From Metabacillus crassostreae (GTDB lineage Bacteria; Bacillota; Bacilli; Bacillales; Bacillaceae), in assembly GCF_016908395.1 (NCBI RefSeq), contig NZ_JAFBDU010000002.1, forward strand, positions 124,001 to 188,000: a DNA stretch of 64,000 nucleotides, written 5' to 3'. Made by a program: the position numbers and the translations under genes. Shown one piece after another: positions 44,965-54,104 of the stretch. The notes below the pieces were generated by a model. The model did not search any database. It worked only from the letters and a program-made list of their open reading frames with translations, and was not told where the DNA came from. How positions within the stretch are numbered: position 1 is the first letter of the stretch; every line of letters starts with the position of its first letter.

Positions 44965-46638
44965 TTAAATTCGATATACTCTTGTTTCAAATGGTTTTAA
45001 TGTTAATATACTTATTGAATCATGGTTTCCTACTTCATAGTTAGCTAGAAGAAGTTGATTTGATTCAAAAGCAATACTAAGATCTTCCTCCCATGTAACT
45101 GTATCAGCTGTCAGATTTGAAAAAACAACAATTTTTTCATCATCTAATGAACGTGTGTACGCATAAATAGCGGGATGTTCATCAAGAATTAGTTCATAAG
45201 CTCCGTATGTGAAAATATCATTGCTTTTTTTAAGCTTAATCATTTTTTTATAAAAATGTAAAACAGAAGATTCGTCTTGTTGCTGTTTCTCGACATTAAT
45301 ATCTCGGTAATTCTCATTCACACCTATCCACGGTGTTCCAGTTGTAAATCCAGCATTAGGTTCATTTGACCATTGCATAGGAGTTCTTGAATTATCTCGA
45401 CTTGTCGCCCAGATCACTTCCATGATCTCATCATGTGAAACCCCTTCTTCGCGTTTAAAACGATACATGTTCTTTGTAGCTACATCATTATATTCTTCAA
45501 TCGAATCAAATTTAACATTTGTCATACCAATTTCTTGACCCTGATAAATAAAAGGTGTTCCTTGCATTAAGAAGTACATTGTAGCTAAAGAAGTAGCACT
45601 TTCAAACCAGTATTCTTGATCATCACCCCAAGTGGAAACAACACGTGCTTTATCATGATTTTCTATAAATAAAGCATTCCATCCTTTATTTTCAAGAGCT
45701 TTCTGCCAATTTGTTAATACTCTTTTTAAACCTAGTATATCCAAGCCATTTTGAGATTCTGCATCCCATAATGCTAAATGTTCAAATTGAAAGACCATAT
45801 TAAATTTCCCTTTTTCTTCACTAACCCACAGCTCTAAATCTTCAGTATTATCAACCTTTACTCCATTCGCCTCGCCAACAGTCATAATATCGTATTTAGA
45901 GAAGGTTTCTTCCTTTAATTCATCAAGATATGTGTGGATCCCCTCCACATTCATATGCTTATCAAAAGAAGAAACATATCTTTGGCCTTCTGGATTTGGC
46001 ATATCAAGTAAGCCTTCTTCTTTATTAATATGACTTATTGCATCAACACGGAATCCATCAATTCCTTTATCAAGCCACCAATTGATCATATCGTACAACG
46101 CAGTACGCACCTCTTTATTTCTCCAATTAAGGTCAGGCTGCTTTGTTGAAAAGATATGAAGATAATATTGGTTTGTTTTTTCATCTAACTGCCATGCAGA
46201 TCCACTAAAAATACTTTCCCAGTTATTTGGCTCATTACCATCTTTACCATCTCGCCAAATATACCAATCACGCTTAGGATTATTTTCTGAAGACCGTGAT
46301 TCTATAAACCAAGGATGCTCATCACTTGTGTGATTGATTACTAGATCAATAATCAATTTCATTCCACGTTTATGAACTTCTTCTAAAAGAAGATCAAAAT
46401 CTCCCATTGTACCGAAATCATCCATAATATCTTGATAATCACTAATATCATATCCATTATCATCATTAGGAGATTTGTACATAGGACAAATCCATATTAC
46501 GTCAATTCCAAGATCTTTTAAATAATCTAGCTTTGAAATCATCCCTTGAAGATCTCCAATGCCATCTCCATTAGAATCCATAAAGCTTCTCGGATATACC
46601 TGATAGGCTACTGCCTCTTTCCACCATAATTTATTCAT
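44965..46638 (-). CDS. GH13 alpha-glucosidase (oligosaccharide hydrolase)
   Basis: 557-residue cytosolic GH13 enzyme of the oligo-1,6-glucosidase/alpha-glucosidase subfamily. Catalytic nucleophile Asp199 (DGFRVDAISH), acid/base Glu256 (TVGEANG), stabiliser Asp329 (IENHDKAR); calcium-type loop DSNGDGIGD (21-29). The residue after the nucleophile is Ala200 where 1,6-specific enzymes usually have Val, which favours alpha-1,4 substrates. Last gene of a unit with LacI regulator and an ABC importer. It probably degrades imported maltodextrins to glucose. Confidence 0.92.
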   Translation of the reverse strand: MNKLWWKEAVAYQVYPRSFMDSNGDGIGDLQGMISKLDYLKDLGIDVIWICPMYKSPNDDNGYDISDYQDIMDDFGTMGDFDLLLEEVHKRGMKLIIDLVINHTSDEHPWFIESRSSENNPKRDWYIWRDGKDGNEPNNWESIFSGSAWQLDEKTNQYYLHIFSTKQPDLNWRNKEVRTALYDMINWWLDKGIDGFRVDAISHINKEEGLLDMPNPEGQRYVSSFDKHMNVEGIHTYLDELKEETFSKYDIMTVGEANGVKVDNTEDLELWVSEEKGKFNMVFQFEHLALWDAESQNGLDILGLKRVLTNWQKALENKGWNALFIENHDKARVVSTWGDDQEYWFESATSLATMYFLMQGTPFIYQGQEIGMTNVKFDSIEEYNDVATKNMYRFKREEGVSHDEIMEVIWATSRDNSRTPMQWSNEPNAGFTTGTPWIGVNENYRDINVEKQQQDESSVLHFYKKMIKLKKSNDIFTYGAYELILDEHPAIYAYTRSLDDEKIVVFSNLTADTVTWEEDLSIAFESNQLLLANYEVGNHDSISILTLKPFETRVYRI

Positions 46639-46835
46639 TAATCTGCCTCACAATCAACATTGACTTATTTTCAAACACTTTATTAATTATTAAATAATCA
46701 AATAAAACTCTACTATTATGACCAATAATAATAATAAGCAAAAGTTTAAGGTCTAAAAAAAGGAAGAGGATAATTGATAAAATGTACGTATCATCACATT
46801 TTCATCACTCATCCTCAAGAAAGTTTAAGATATAG

Positions 46836-47855
46836 TTATTTCTTTTGTTCACATGACTTCCGCTCAATGAACTTTGTAGGAATCGTAATCCTTTTAGGTA
46901 ATGTATCTGGTACACTTATTTTTTCAAGTAAACATTTAGTTGCCTCAAAACCAAGCTGATAAATACAAATATCGACAGATGTTAATGGGGGCTTTGAATG
47001 TTCAGATAGCATTAAATTATTAAAGCTTACAATTGAAATATCGTCTGGAACACGAATATTCATATCCTCAAGATGACTTATCATTTCATATGCAATTAAA
47101 TCATCTTGTGTTACAAGTGCTGTAGGGGGATCACTTAAATTCATTAGTGATGCAATTGCTTCCCTACCATTCTCCTTAATAAAGTCTTCATGAACTAAAT
47201 AGTCCTCATTAAATGGAATACCAGCATCTTGTAATGCGAGCTTATAACCGTTTAATCGATCTATTGTTACAACAAAGTTAGTACTGCCTCCGACAAAAGC
47301 AATATTTTTATGTCCAAGTTCAATAAGGTAATTTGTAACTTGTTTTGTTATATGAATATTATCGTTATCAACATATGATACACGTTCTTCATTTTCATCT
47401 GGCCTTCCTACAACAACAAAAGGAAAATCAGATTGTTGTAAAAACCGCATTGTTTTATCATTAATACGAGAATAAAGGAGAATAACTCCATCAACCCTTC
47501 TACCTAATACCATTGATGTTACTTCATGATAGATTTCATCTTCTGTTGACCCAGTAGAAAGGTAAATTCCATATTTATTATCGTGTGAACTAGTACTTAT
47601 TCCTCTAAGTACTTCAGGGAAAAAGGGATTTTGAAATGCATAATAAGCTGAATTAGGCATAATTACACCTATTGCTTGTGTGCTTTTTGCCGCTAAGCTT
47701 CTTGCCTGTAAATTAGGATGATAACCTAATTCCTCCATCACTTCTCGAACTCTTTTTTTTGTTTGCTCACTTATGCGAGAACTATTAGCAATAACCCTCG
47801 AAACTGTTGAAGGTGCAACGTTTGCCAGTTTTGCTACATCTTTAATTGTAACCAT
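46836..47855 (-). CDS. LacI-family regulator of the alpha-glucoside operon (MalR-like)
   Basis: 339 residues; helix-turn-helix KDVAKLANVAPSTVSRVIAN (4-23) and effector domain. AAGGAGG lies 5-6 bases before the ATG. It sits between the permease genes and the alpha-glucosidase, so it is probably the maltose/maltodextrin-responsive repressor. Likely sites with CGTTTGCA are upstream of the binding-protein gene (51274-51287, 51395-51408). Confidence 0.85.
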   Translation of the reverse strand: MVTIKDVAKLANVAPSTVSRVIANSSRISEQTKKRVREVMEELGYHPNLQARSLAAKSTQAIGVIMPNSAYYAFQNPFFPEVLRGISTSSHDNKYGIYLSTGSTEDEIYHEVTSMVLGRRVDGVILLYSRINDKTMRFLQQSDFPFVVVGRPDENEERVSYVDNDNIHITKQVTNYLIELGHKNIAFVGGSTNFVVTIDRLNGYKLALQDAGIPFNEDYLVHEDFIKENGREAIASLMNLSDPPTALVTQDDLIAYEMISHLEDMNIRVPDDISIVSFNNLMLSEHSKPPLTSVDICIYQLGFEATKCLLEKISVPDTLPKRITIPTKFIERKSCEQKK

Positions 47856-47997
47856 TGGTGCCTCCTTACCAAATGCAGGGTGATAACAAATGTGATATCT
47901 ATTTGATTCCCTATTTGTTACACCCTTTCCTGCTTGAAAAGAAAAATAAACTGTCGAGAAGGATATGGGAACGATTTCTCATTCCTTATAGTTGATA

Positions 47998-48813
47998 TTA
48001 TTTAACTGCACCTTCAGATATACCTTTTATAATTTCACGTTGAGCGAAGAAATATACAATAATTACCGGTATAATTGCAATTGTTAAACCTGCAAGTGCT
48101 AAATGCCACTGCTTTGTATACTCACCAAAGAAGAAGAACATTTTAAGTGGAATTGTTTGCAATCCTTCTTGGTTAATGACTAATGATGGTAATAAATAAT
48201 CATTCCAAATATAAATAATGTTTAAAATCGCAACTGTTACAGTAATTGGTTTTAAGATTGGGAAGATGATGTGCCAAAATACTTGGAATTTGCTACATCC
48301 ATCAATTGTTGCTGCTTCATCTAATGATTTAGAAATACCATTTAAAGTACCGTGGTATAAGAAGATTGATAAACTGCTTCCGAATCCTAAATACATAAAG
48401 ATTAGACCTACACGATTTAACATTTCTACCTGTCCAAATACTGTTATAAGTGGAATCATAACTGATTGGAAAGGAATTAACATGGCTGCAACAAATACCA
48501 TAAATAAAAATGTACTGATTTTACTTTTATTACGAGATAAAGCGTAAGCTGCCATAGATGAAAAAATGATAATAATCAATACACTCGTAACTGTAATAAT
48601 CACTGAATTAAAGAATGTTTGGATAAAATCAAGTTCTTCAAAGGCCTGAATATAGTTATCAAATGTAAATTCTTCAGGTAAACGAATAACATCTGAAAAT
48701 ATTTCTCTTTTTGTTTTAAGAGAGTTAACGATCATTAAATAGAAAGGTGAAAGCCATAAAAGCCCTAATAAGATTCCTAATATCTCAAGTGAAAATGGAT
48801 ATTTGCTTCTCAT
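47998..48813 (-). CDS. alpha-glucoside ABC transporter permease (MalG type)
   Basis: 271 residues, six membrane helices; EAA loop DEAATIDGCSKFQVFWHIIF. The start overlaps the stop of the upstream permease by one base (TAATG). CUT1 family. The ATPase is not encoded nearby. Confidence 0.88.
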   Translation of the reverse strand: MRSKYPFSLEILGILLGLLWLSPFYLMIVNSLKTKREIFSDVIRLPEEFTFDNYIQAFEELDFIQTFFNSVIITVTSVLIIIIFSSMAAYALSRNKSKISTFLFMVFVAAMLIPFQSVMIPLITVFGQVEMLNRVGLIFMYLGFGSSLSIFLYHGTLNGISKSLDEAATIDGCSKFQVFWHIIFPILKPITVTVAILNIIYIWNDYLLPSLVINQEGLQTIPLKMFFFFGEYTKQWHLALAGLTIAIIPVIIVYFFAQREIIKGISEGAVK

Positions 48814-49676
48814 TACATTTCAACCTCCCTTTTCTTATTAATATAAACTTGAGTTAAAGCTATTACTGCAACTATGATAAAGAAAACAACAGCTTTTGCT
48901 TGTGCATATGCCATATCTCTCTCTCCAAATGCAGTTTTAAAGATTTCCATTGCCACCATTTGTGTGGAATTATATGGTCCACCTGCTGTTAGTGAAAGGT
49001 TTTGATCATATAACTTAAATGAGTTTGATAAAGTTAAGAACATACTAACCGTAAATGCCGGTGCAACTAGAGGGAATATAATATATCTTAAGCGTTGGAA
49101 AGGACCAGCTCCATCAATTTCAGAAGCTTCTAACAACTCACTAGGAAGTCCTTCTAAATACGCGATATAAATGATCATAATATAACCTGACATCTGCCAG
49201 CTCATCAAGATAACTAGCCCCCAAAAGCCTGTTTCAGTTGTAGATAACCAACCCTTCAGACTCTCGATCCCAAACATATCTCCAAAACCAGAAAATACTT
49301 TGATGAAAATAAACTGCCAGATAAATCCTAAAATCAGTCCACCAATTAAGTTTGGCATAAAGAAAACCGTTCTTAAAAATTTACTAGATTTAATTTTAGT
49401 TGTAACAATTAATGCTAAACCGAGCCCAATTATATTCGTTAGAAAAACCGACACAACTGAGAATTTAGTTGTAAACCAAAGAGAGTTTAAAAACTCTTCG
49501 TCTTTAAAGGCATCGATATAATTCTCGAAACCTAGGAATGAACCAGTTTTTATTCCATTCCAATCAGTAAATGAATAGTATACCCCTATTAATAAAGGTA
49601 AAATAATAACCAATGTTAATGCTAATAGGACCGGCGCTAAAAACAACCAATATGATAGATCCTTTGTACGCATCAT
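48813..49676 (-). CDS. alpha-glucoside ABC transporter permease (MalF type)
   Basis: 287 residues, six membrane helices; EAA loop LEASEIDGAGPFQRLRYIIF. Short N-terminus without the extra helices of enteric MalF. Separated from the binding-protein gene by 235 bases carrying two strong stem-loops. Confidence 0.88.
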   Translation of the reverse strand: MMRTKDLSYWLFLAPVLLALTLVIILPLLIGVYYSFTDWNGIKTGSFLGFENYIDAFKDEEFLNSLWFTTKFSVVSVFLTNIIGLGLALIVTTKIKSSKFLRTVFFMPNLIGGLILGFIWQFIFIKVFSGFGDMFGIESLKGWLSTTETGFWGLVILMSWQMSGYIMIIYIAYLEGLPSELLEASEIDGAGPFQRLRYIIFPLVAPAFTVSMFLTLSNSFKLYDQNLSLTAGGPYNSTQMVAMEIFKTAFGERDMAYAQAKAVVFFIIVAVIALTQVYINKKREVEM

Positions 49677-49765
49677 GTTTTATCCCTCCAACATATGATA
49701 GCTTTTTAATGTTTTACCTTTGTTTAACTAACAAAGATTTATATAACGTCCTTTTCATGGTGTGC

Positions 49766-49821
49766 TATAAGACGCTTCATAATAGAAGGTGACACTACCT
49801 TCTATTATGAAGTGCCTTATA
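49766..49821 (-). terminator. large stem-loop 1 between binding-protein and permease genes
   Basis: TTCATAATAGAAGGT pairs perfectly with ACCTTCTATTATGAA around GACACT, and the stem extends through TATAAG/CTTATA with mismatches. No long T-run follows, so it is more likely an mRNA-processing or stability hairpin or leaky terminator. Confidence 0.65.
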
Positions 49822-49851
49822 CAATAATGGTAAATTAGTAGATTAAATGTA

Positions 49852-49891
49852 TGAGCAAACGAAGTAGCAAATATCGCTACCTCGTTTGCTC
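49852..49891 (-). terminator. stem-loop 2 after the binding-protein gene
   Basis: GAGCAAACGA-AGTAGC pairs with GCTAC-CTCGTTTGCTC around a 7-base loop, 20 bases after the binding-protein stop codon. Little T-run on the minus strand. Confidence 0.65.
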
Positions 49892-49911
49892 ACTTTCTTA
49901 CTATCTATTAA

Positions 49912-51234
49912 CTATTCTGCTCTCGCTTCTTCCCAAGCAGCTTTTGAATCGTTAATTACTTCTTCCCATGTAGCTGCATCGCTCAGATATTTTTGGATGT
50001 TAACACCAAGTTCATTTTGAGCCCAGTTTAGTGGGTATCCACTGAATGTCCAACCAATTGTTTTTCCTGCTTCTGCATACTCATAAATTGATTTTGAAAG
50101 TGGATCTGTAATTTTTGAAGCATCATAACCTTCATAAGCTGGGATGAATTTAAAGTCACTAACAACAGCTTCTTTACCTTCATCAGAAGTATATAACCAG
50201 TCTAGGAATTTCTTAGACTCTTCTACTACTTTTTCATCTTTGTTCTTATTTACTGCCCAGTACATTGGAACACCTACAGGAATTGAATCCTCTTTATATC
50301 CTGGAACTGGTATTGGTAAAATACCAACTTTGTTATTAGCTAACTCTTCGTCAATACCTGCGATAGATCCGTATACCCAGTTACCTTGTTGAATAATAGC
50401 AACCTTACCTGTAGAGAATAATTCTTCTACTTGTTGTGAATAATCAAGACTTACAACAGGTTGAACTGAGAATTTGTTTTGTAAATCGATAAAGTTTTTC
50501 ATTGCATCTGCATATTCAAAAGCAATTGTGTCAGCTTCATAAGCCTTAGTTACATTACCGTCAAATTCTGGAGCGATAAATGCATTTGCTAAATGTTGAC
50601 CTGTTACCCAAGTCTCTTTAGCTGGGAAAGCAAATACTGCATCTAAGCCTAAGTCACCTTTTTTTCCATCTAATGTTGCAACAGCTTCTTCTAATGAAGC
50701 CATATCTTTAATTGTTGTAGGATCAATTCCCGCTTTTTCGAAAATTTCAGTGTTGTAAATTAAACCATAACCTTCTTGGTTAAATGGTAATCCATATGCT
50801 TTATCTTCTTTAGTAACTCCGTCAAGAGTTCCTTCAAGCGCAACTCCTGCTGCTTGAGTATCTGTTAAATCAGCTAAGCTATCTTCCCAGTCAATAACAT
50901 CAGTAGGACCACCGATGTTGAAAATTGCTGGCTCATCACCTGAAGCAAATTTAGATCTTAATGCTGCACCATAATCTTCTCCGCCACCAACAGTTTGAAT
51001 GTTGATTTTAACGCCTGGATTTGCTTCTTGATATTGTTTGGCAACAGCTTCAAATTGATCTTTAAATTCTACTTTAAATTGGAAAATATCTAATGTAACT
51101 TCTTCTCCTCCTGCATCATTACCACCAGATTCTGTACCTTCTGTTTCATCAGAACCGCCAGAACAACCAGCAAGTACAACGCTTACAAGAAACATAATAG
51201 AGAAAAGCCCCAAGAATAATTTTTTGCTACTCAT
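49912..51234 (-). CDS. alpha-glucoside-binding lipoprotein of ABC importer
   Basis: About 440 residues from ATG 51234, 8 bases after GGGGG; the earlier Met at 51249 precedes the site. Signal peptide with lipobox VVLAGC (Cys24), a Gly/Glu/Thr linker and a family 1 solute-binding fold (RSKFASGDEPAIFNIGGPTD). First gene of the importer operon; operator-like sites lie in its leader. Substrate maltodextrin-like by neighbouring alpha-glucosidase. Confidence 0.88.
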   Translation of the reverse strand: MSSKKLFLGLFSIMFLVSVVLAGCSGGSDETEGTESGGNDAGGEEVTLDIFQFKVEFKDQFEAVAKQYQEANPGVKINIQTVGGGEDYGAALRSKFASGDEPAIFNIGGPTDVIDWEDSLADLTDTQAAGVALEGTLDGVTKEDKAYGLPFNQEGYGLIYNTEIFEKAGIDPTTIKDMASLEEAVATLDGKKGDLGLDAVFAFPAKETWVTGQHLANAFIAPEFDGNVTKAYEADTIAFEYADAMKNFIDLQNKFSVQPVVSLDYSQQVEELFSTGKVAIIQQGNWVYGSIAGIDEELANNKVGILPIPVPGYKEDSIPVGVPMYWAVNKNKDEKVVEESKKFLDWLYTSDEGKEAVVSDFKFIPAYEGYDASKITDPLSKSIYEYAEAGKTIGWTFSGYPLNWAQNELGVNIQKYLSDAATWEEVINDSKAAWEEARAE

Positions 51235-51273
51235 TGTTTTTACCCCCATTTTTTATTTATGCGCTTTCAGTTA

Positions 51274-51287
51274 GAAAAACGTTTGCA
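51274..51287. promoter_or_regulatory. operator-like site near binding-protein start
   Basis: GAAAAACGTTTGCA has a strong right half-site CGTTTGCA shared with the site at 51395-51408. LacI-type or CcpA cre-like. Confidence 0.4.
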
Positions 51288-51394
51288 CAATTAGTTTTAA
51301 AAAAACATAGTTACTTTTAAAACAGATTAACATAAATACACTTAAGTCTTTGTTATTCTATTTTAATTATATGTAATCTATGTGCACTTAATTG

Positions 51395-51408
51395 CGAAAT
51401 CGTTTGCA
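51395..51408. promoter_or_regulatory. cre/LacI-type operator upstream of importer operon
   Basis: CGAAATCGTTTGCA matches the cre pattern TGNAANCGNTTNCA with one mismatch and is CG-centred like LacI sites. Centre 121 bases from the other site. Confidence 0.5.
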
Positions 51409-51491
51409 CTAACCTTGCAATAAAAATATAACACACATATTTATTCCGCACAATATTTTTTTGAAAATTTTTTAATAGATTACTATTACCT

Positions 51492-51523
51492 AAAAAAACC
51501 ACTTCAATCAGCAGATCAAAGTG
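51492..51523 (-). terminator. terminator of the GlsB/YeaQ gene
   Basis: CCACTT pairs with AAGTGG, with GATC/GAT adding inner pairs, followed by seven T on the minus strand, 10 bases after the stop codon. Confidence 0.8.
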
Positions 51524-51533
51524 GACTTCATTT

Positions 51534-51788
51534 CTATCTTTTATTTTTACTCATTTTCATTATTAGCCCAACTAACAATACCACGATAATCGCTCCAATT
51601 AATGCTGGGATTATCGCTATATTGGCTAGTTTTGGACCAAAATCACCAAATATCTCTCCTCCAAGCCATGCTCCAATGATTCCTAATATAATATTTCCAA
51701 TTACTCCACCTGGAATATCTCTTCCTACTATTAAACCAGCTAACCATCCAAGCAGTCCTCCAACTATTAGATAAAGAAGAAAGCCCAT
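51534..51788 (-). CDS. GlsB/YeaQ/YmgE family membrane protein
   Basis: 84 residues from ATG 51788, 8 bases after GGGAG. Three membrane helices with the glycine-rich family pattern GGLLGWLAGLIVGRDIPGG and NIILGIIGAWLGG. Such proteins are called transglycosylase-associated and are often stress-induced; function not established. Confidence 0.85.
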   Translation of the reverse strand: MGFLLYLIVGGLLGWLAGLIVGRDIPGGVIGNIILGIIGAWLGGEIFGDFGPKLANIAIIPALIGAIIVVLLVGLIMKMSKNKR

Positions 51789-51963
51789 CACTAACACTCC
51801 CTTTGTTCTTTAGTTTATCTTTACACTCTTTATTCCCAGTTTACGATCAAAGAAAACCACTATATAATACGACGTAGGATAACTATATTAAAACTTCAAT
51901 GAAAAGACCTATACTATTCTTTAGGATAATCTCTTTTCAATATATGAAAGGACGTTATATACA

Positions 51964-52587
51964 ATGGGTACAATGGACAAGCTATACAATGTAGCTGAGT
52001 GGATTATGAGACTTTGTATTGTAAATTTATTATGGTTTTTATTCACACTATGTGGATTGGTTGTTTTTGGACTTTTTCCAGCTACAGCTGCTATGTTCAC
52101 TATCACGAGAAAATGGACGTTAGGAGATTATGATGTTCCTCTATTTAAAACATTTTGGTCGACCTTTAAAAAAGAATTTCTTCAAGCTAATGTATTAGGG
52201 ATTATTTTTTATCTTATTGCAGGTTTACTTTATATTAATTACTTGTACACAAAATCACTCACTGATGGAGCTTCAATTCTTATGATTGGTGGATTTTTCT
52301 CACTTTGCTTATTTTTTGTGATACTGATGATTCACATTTTCCCACTTTTTGTACATTATAGATTAACAACTTTTCAATATATAAAACGTGCTTTCCTTAT
52401 TGGTATGATTAAACCTCTAAACACTTTGTTAATGATTGTAGGTTCATATGCGATCTTTTACATGCTTTCTTCAATACCAGGTCTGAATTTTTTCTTTCTT
52501 TTTAGCTCAATAAGCTTTTACTTATCTTGGATGTCACTACGAACTTACAAGAAGTTTGAGCAACAAGAAGCTGAAAGCACCTTATAA
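51964..52587 (+). CDS. YesL/DUF624 family membrane protein
   Basis: 207 residues, about five membrane helices. LLWFLFTLCGLVVFGLFPAT is the DUF624 opening; the family often lies beside sugar ABC importers (yesL next to rhamnogalacturonan genes). GAAAGGA is about 11 bases before the ATG. Function unknown; a role with sugar uptake is inferred from neighbours. Confidence 0.8.
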   Translation: MGTMDKLYNVAEWIMRLCIVNLLWFLFTLCGLVVFGLFPATAAMFTITRKWTLGDYDVPLFKTFWSTFKKEFLQANVLGIIFYLIAGLLYINYLYTKSLTDGASILMIGGFFSLCLFFVILMIHIFPLFVHYRLTTFQYIKRAFLIGMIKPLNTLLMIVGSYAIFYMLSSIPGLNFFFLFSSISFYLSWMSLRTYKKFEQQEAESTL

Positions 52588-52616
52588 ATTTTTTGAATTT
52601 AGGTTGTTGCTAACAT

Positions 52617-52665
52617 GATAAAAATAGGCTACCTGTTCTTCACAGAATTGGTAGCCTATTTTTAT
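52617..52665 (+). terminator. terminator after the YesL gene
   Basis: AAAAATAGGCTACC pairs with GGTAGCCTATTTTT around a 17-base loop, 30 bases after the stop. The following stretch to 52891 has no supported gene, only a short minus-strand frame after an AGGAGG-like site that stops at once. Confidence 0.88.
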
Positions 52666-52891
52666 GAACATATGGTAAAAGTTCAAAGTCATGTATCATC
52701 TCATCATCGTTTTTCCCTCCTAAAGTATCATTTGAAAGTAACTACCTTATAATGCATAATTCATACCTTTGTCTATATATTGTGAATAATATTTGATGAT
52801 TAAGTGCTAATAGTTTACAAGATTATTCTTTGCGTTATGATAGAAGAAATAAGATATTTAAAATTGATTTATTCATAATGAGGTATGCTAC

Positions 52892-53596
52892 ATGAAAATT
52901 ATATGTTTTGGTGACAGTCTCACAAGAGGCGTCTCTATCGTAAAAGGAAGATTAAGAATTTTAAAGGAAAGTTACCCAACTTCTTTACAAGAATTATTCT
53001 CGAGCAATAAAAATGATGTTACAGTTGTAAATAAGGGTGTATTTAATGATAACTCTGACTTATTATTGGAAAGACTTGAAAAGGATGTTATTCATGAAAA
53101 ACCAGATTATGTGATTGTAGGTGTTGGAGGAAACGACTGTAATTTTAAATGGGAAGAAGTTGCTAATAATCCATTAAAAGAACACAAAGCAATTGTGCCG
53201 CTAGATCGTTACTTACACAATATTAAAACAATGATTAACCAAATATCTCAAAGTGGTATTACACCCGTAATTTCTACACTTCCACCTTTAGATCCAGTTC
53301 GATATTATAAGAATATTTCAGAAAAATATAGTCCTTCAATTAGTCATTGGATTAGTCAAGTTGGAGGAATAGACTATTGGCATGGAGTTTATAATCATCA
53401 TTTAAATCAATTAGCTGAAGAGTTAAATATAATGAAAATCGATGTGAGAACAGGAATTAAAAAAGCAGGAAACTTAGTTGACTTAATAAGTGATGATGGT
53501 ATTCATCTTACAGCTGAAGGATATAAAGCTTTGAGTGCAGAAATACATCGCAACCTACTAAGCACCATAGCTTTACAGAATAAAAAGCTTTGTTAA
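52892..53596 (+). CDS. SGNH/GDSL-family hydrolase
   Basis: 234 residues. Block I FGDSLTRG with nucleophile Ser8, block III VGVGGNDCNF with the oxyanion Asn, block V SDDGIHLTAEGY with the Asp-x-x-His pair. No signal peptide, so cytosolic esterase or lipase of unknown substrate; some relatives deacetylate carbohydrates. Single gene, convergent with the isomerase across repeat copy C. Confidence 0.85.
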   Translation: MKIICFGDSLTRGVSIVKGRLRILKESYPTSLQELFSSNKNDVTVVNKGVFNDNSDLLLERLEKDVIHEKPDYVIVGVGGNDCNFKWEEVANNPLKEHKAIVPLDRYLHNIKTMINQISQSGITPVISTLPPLDPVRYYKNISEKYSPSISHWISQVGGIDYWHGVYNHHLNQLAEELNIMKIDVRTGIKKAGNLVDLISDDGIHLTAEGYKALSAEIHRNLLSTIALQNKKLC

Positions 53597-53745
53597 AGGA
53601 ATACTTTTGATTTCTTTAACAGAACCATAAAAAAAACTCTTTTATGGCACACTTATCCAAGCAGTAGTCACATGTCTATTAACACAATACAATAAGGTAC
53701 TAAACATTAAGCTTTAACATAACTGCTGAAGTAATAAACTATTTT

Positions 53746-54070
53746 AAAGAGGCTGGGACATAAGTATTTAAGCAATGATAAACCCGAAATATTAGGTGAT
53801 ATTTCGGGTTATCATTGCTGTCTTCAATAGTTTTTTTGATTTTGCATACTATTATAAGAACTAGTGGAATGGAGCGGAAGACATTTGACTCCTGCGGGTG
53901 CAGAGGAAAGGCTGAGACCCCACAGGCGCGCAGCTTACGAGGAGGCTTAGCTTCCTCCCCGGCGAATCTTATGTCTGCAGCGTAATGGAGCGAATTTGTC
54001 TCTTTCAACTTAACTGAATTTAGATTTATTCGTCTTTTTCGTTGATTTCTCTCATTATGTCAGCCTCTTT
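53746..54070 (-). repeat. dispersed palindromic repeat, copy C (inverted)
   Basis: About 325 bases in opposite orientation to the other copies, ends AAAGAGGCTGGGACATAAGT and GTCAGCCTCTTT. Its outer hairpin is a compact perfect one, AACCCGAAATAT / ATATTTCGGGTT around TAGGTG, a shortened form of the longer hairpin in copies A, B and D. It lies between convergent genes. Confidence 0.85.
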
Positions 54071-54104
54071 TTCTCATATCACATAGTGCCATAAGACACA
54101 TTAC

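Noticed and set aside
46779..46794. TACGTA-centred site resembling an AraR box between alpha-glucosidase and lacI genes
   Set aside because: Only about 10 of 16 matches, in a non-arabinose context and at a 3' end; likely chance.
53739..54008. 89-codon frame within repeat copy C
   Set aside because: The frame is not kept in copies A, B and D, so the repeat is not coding.
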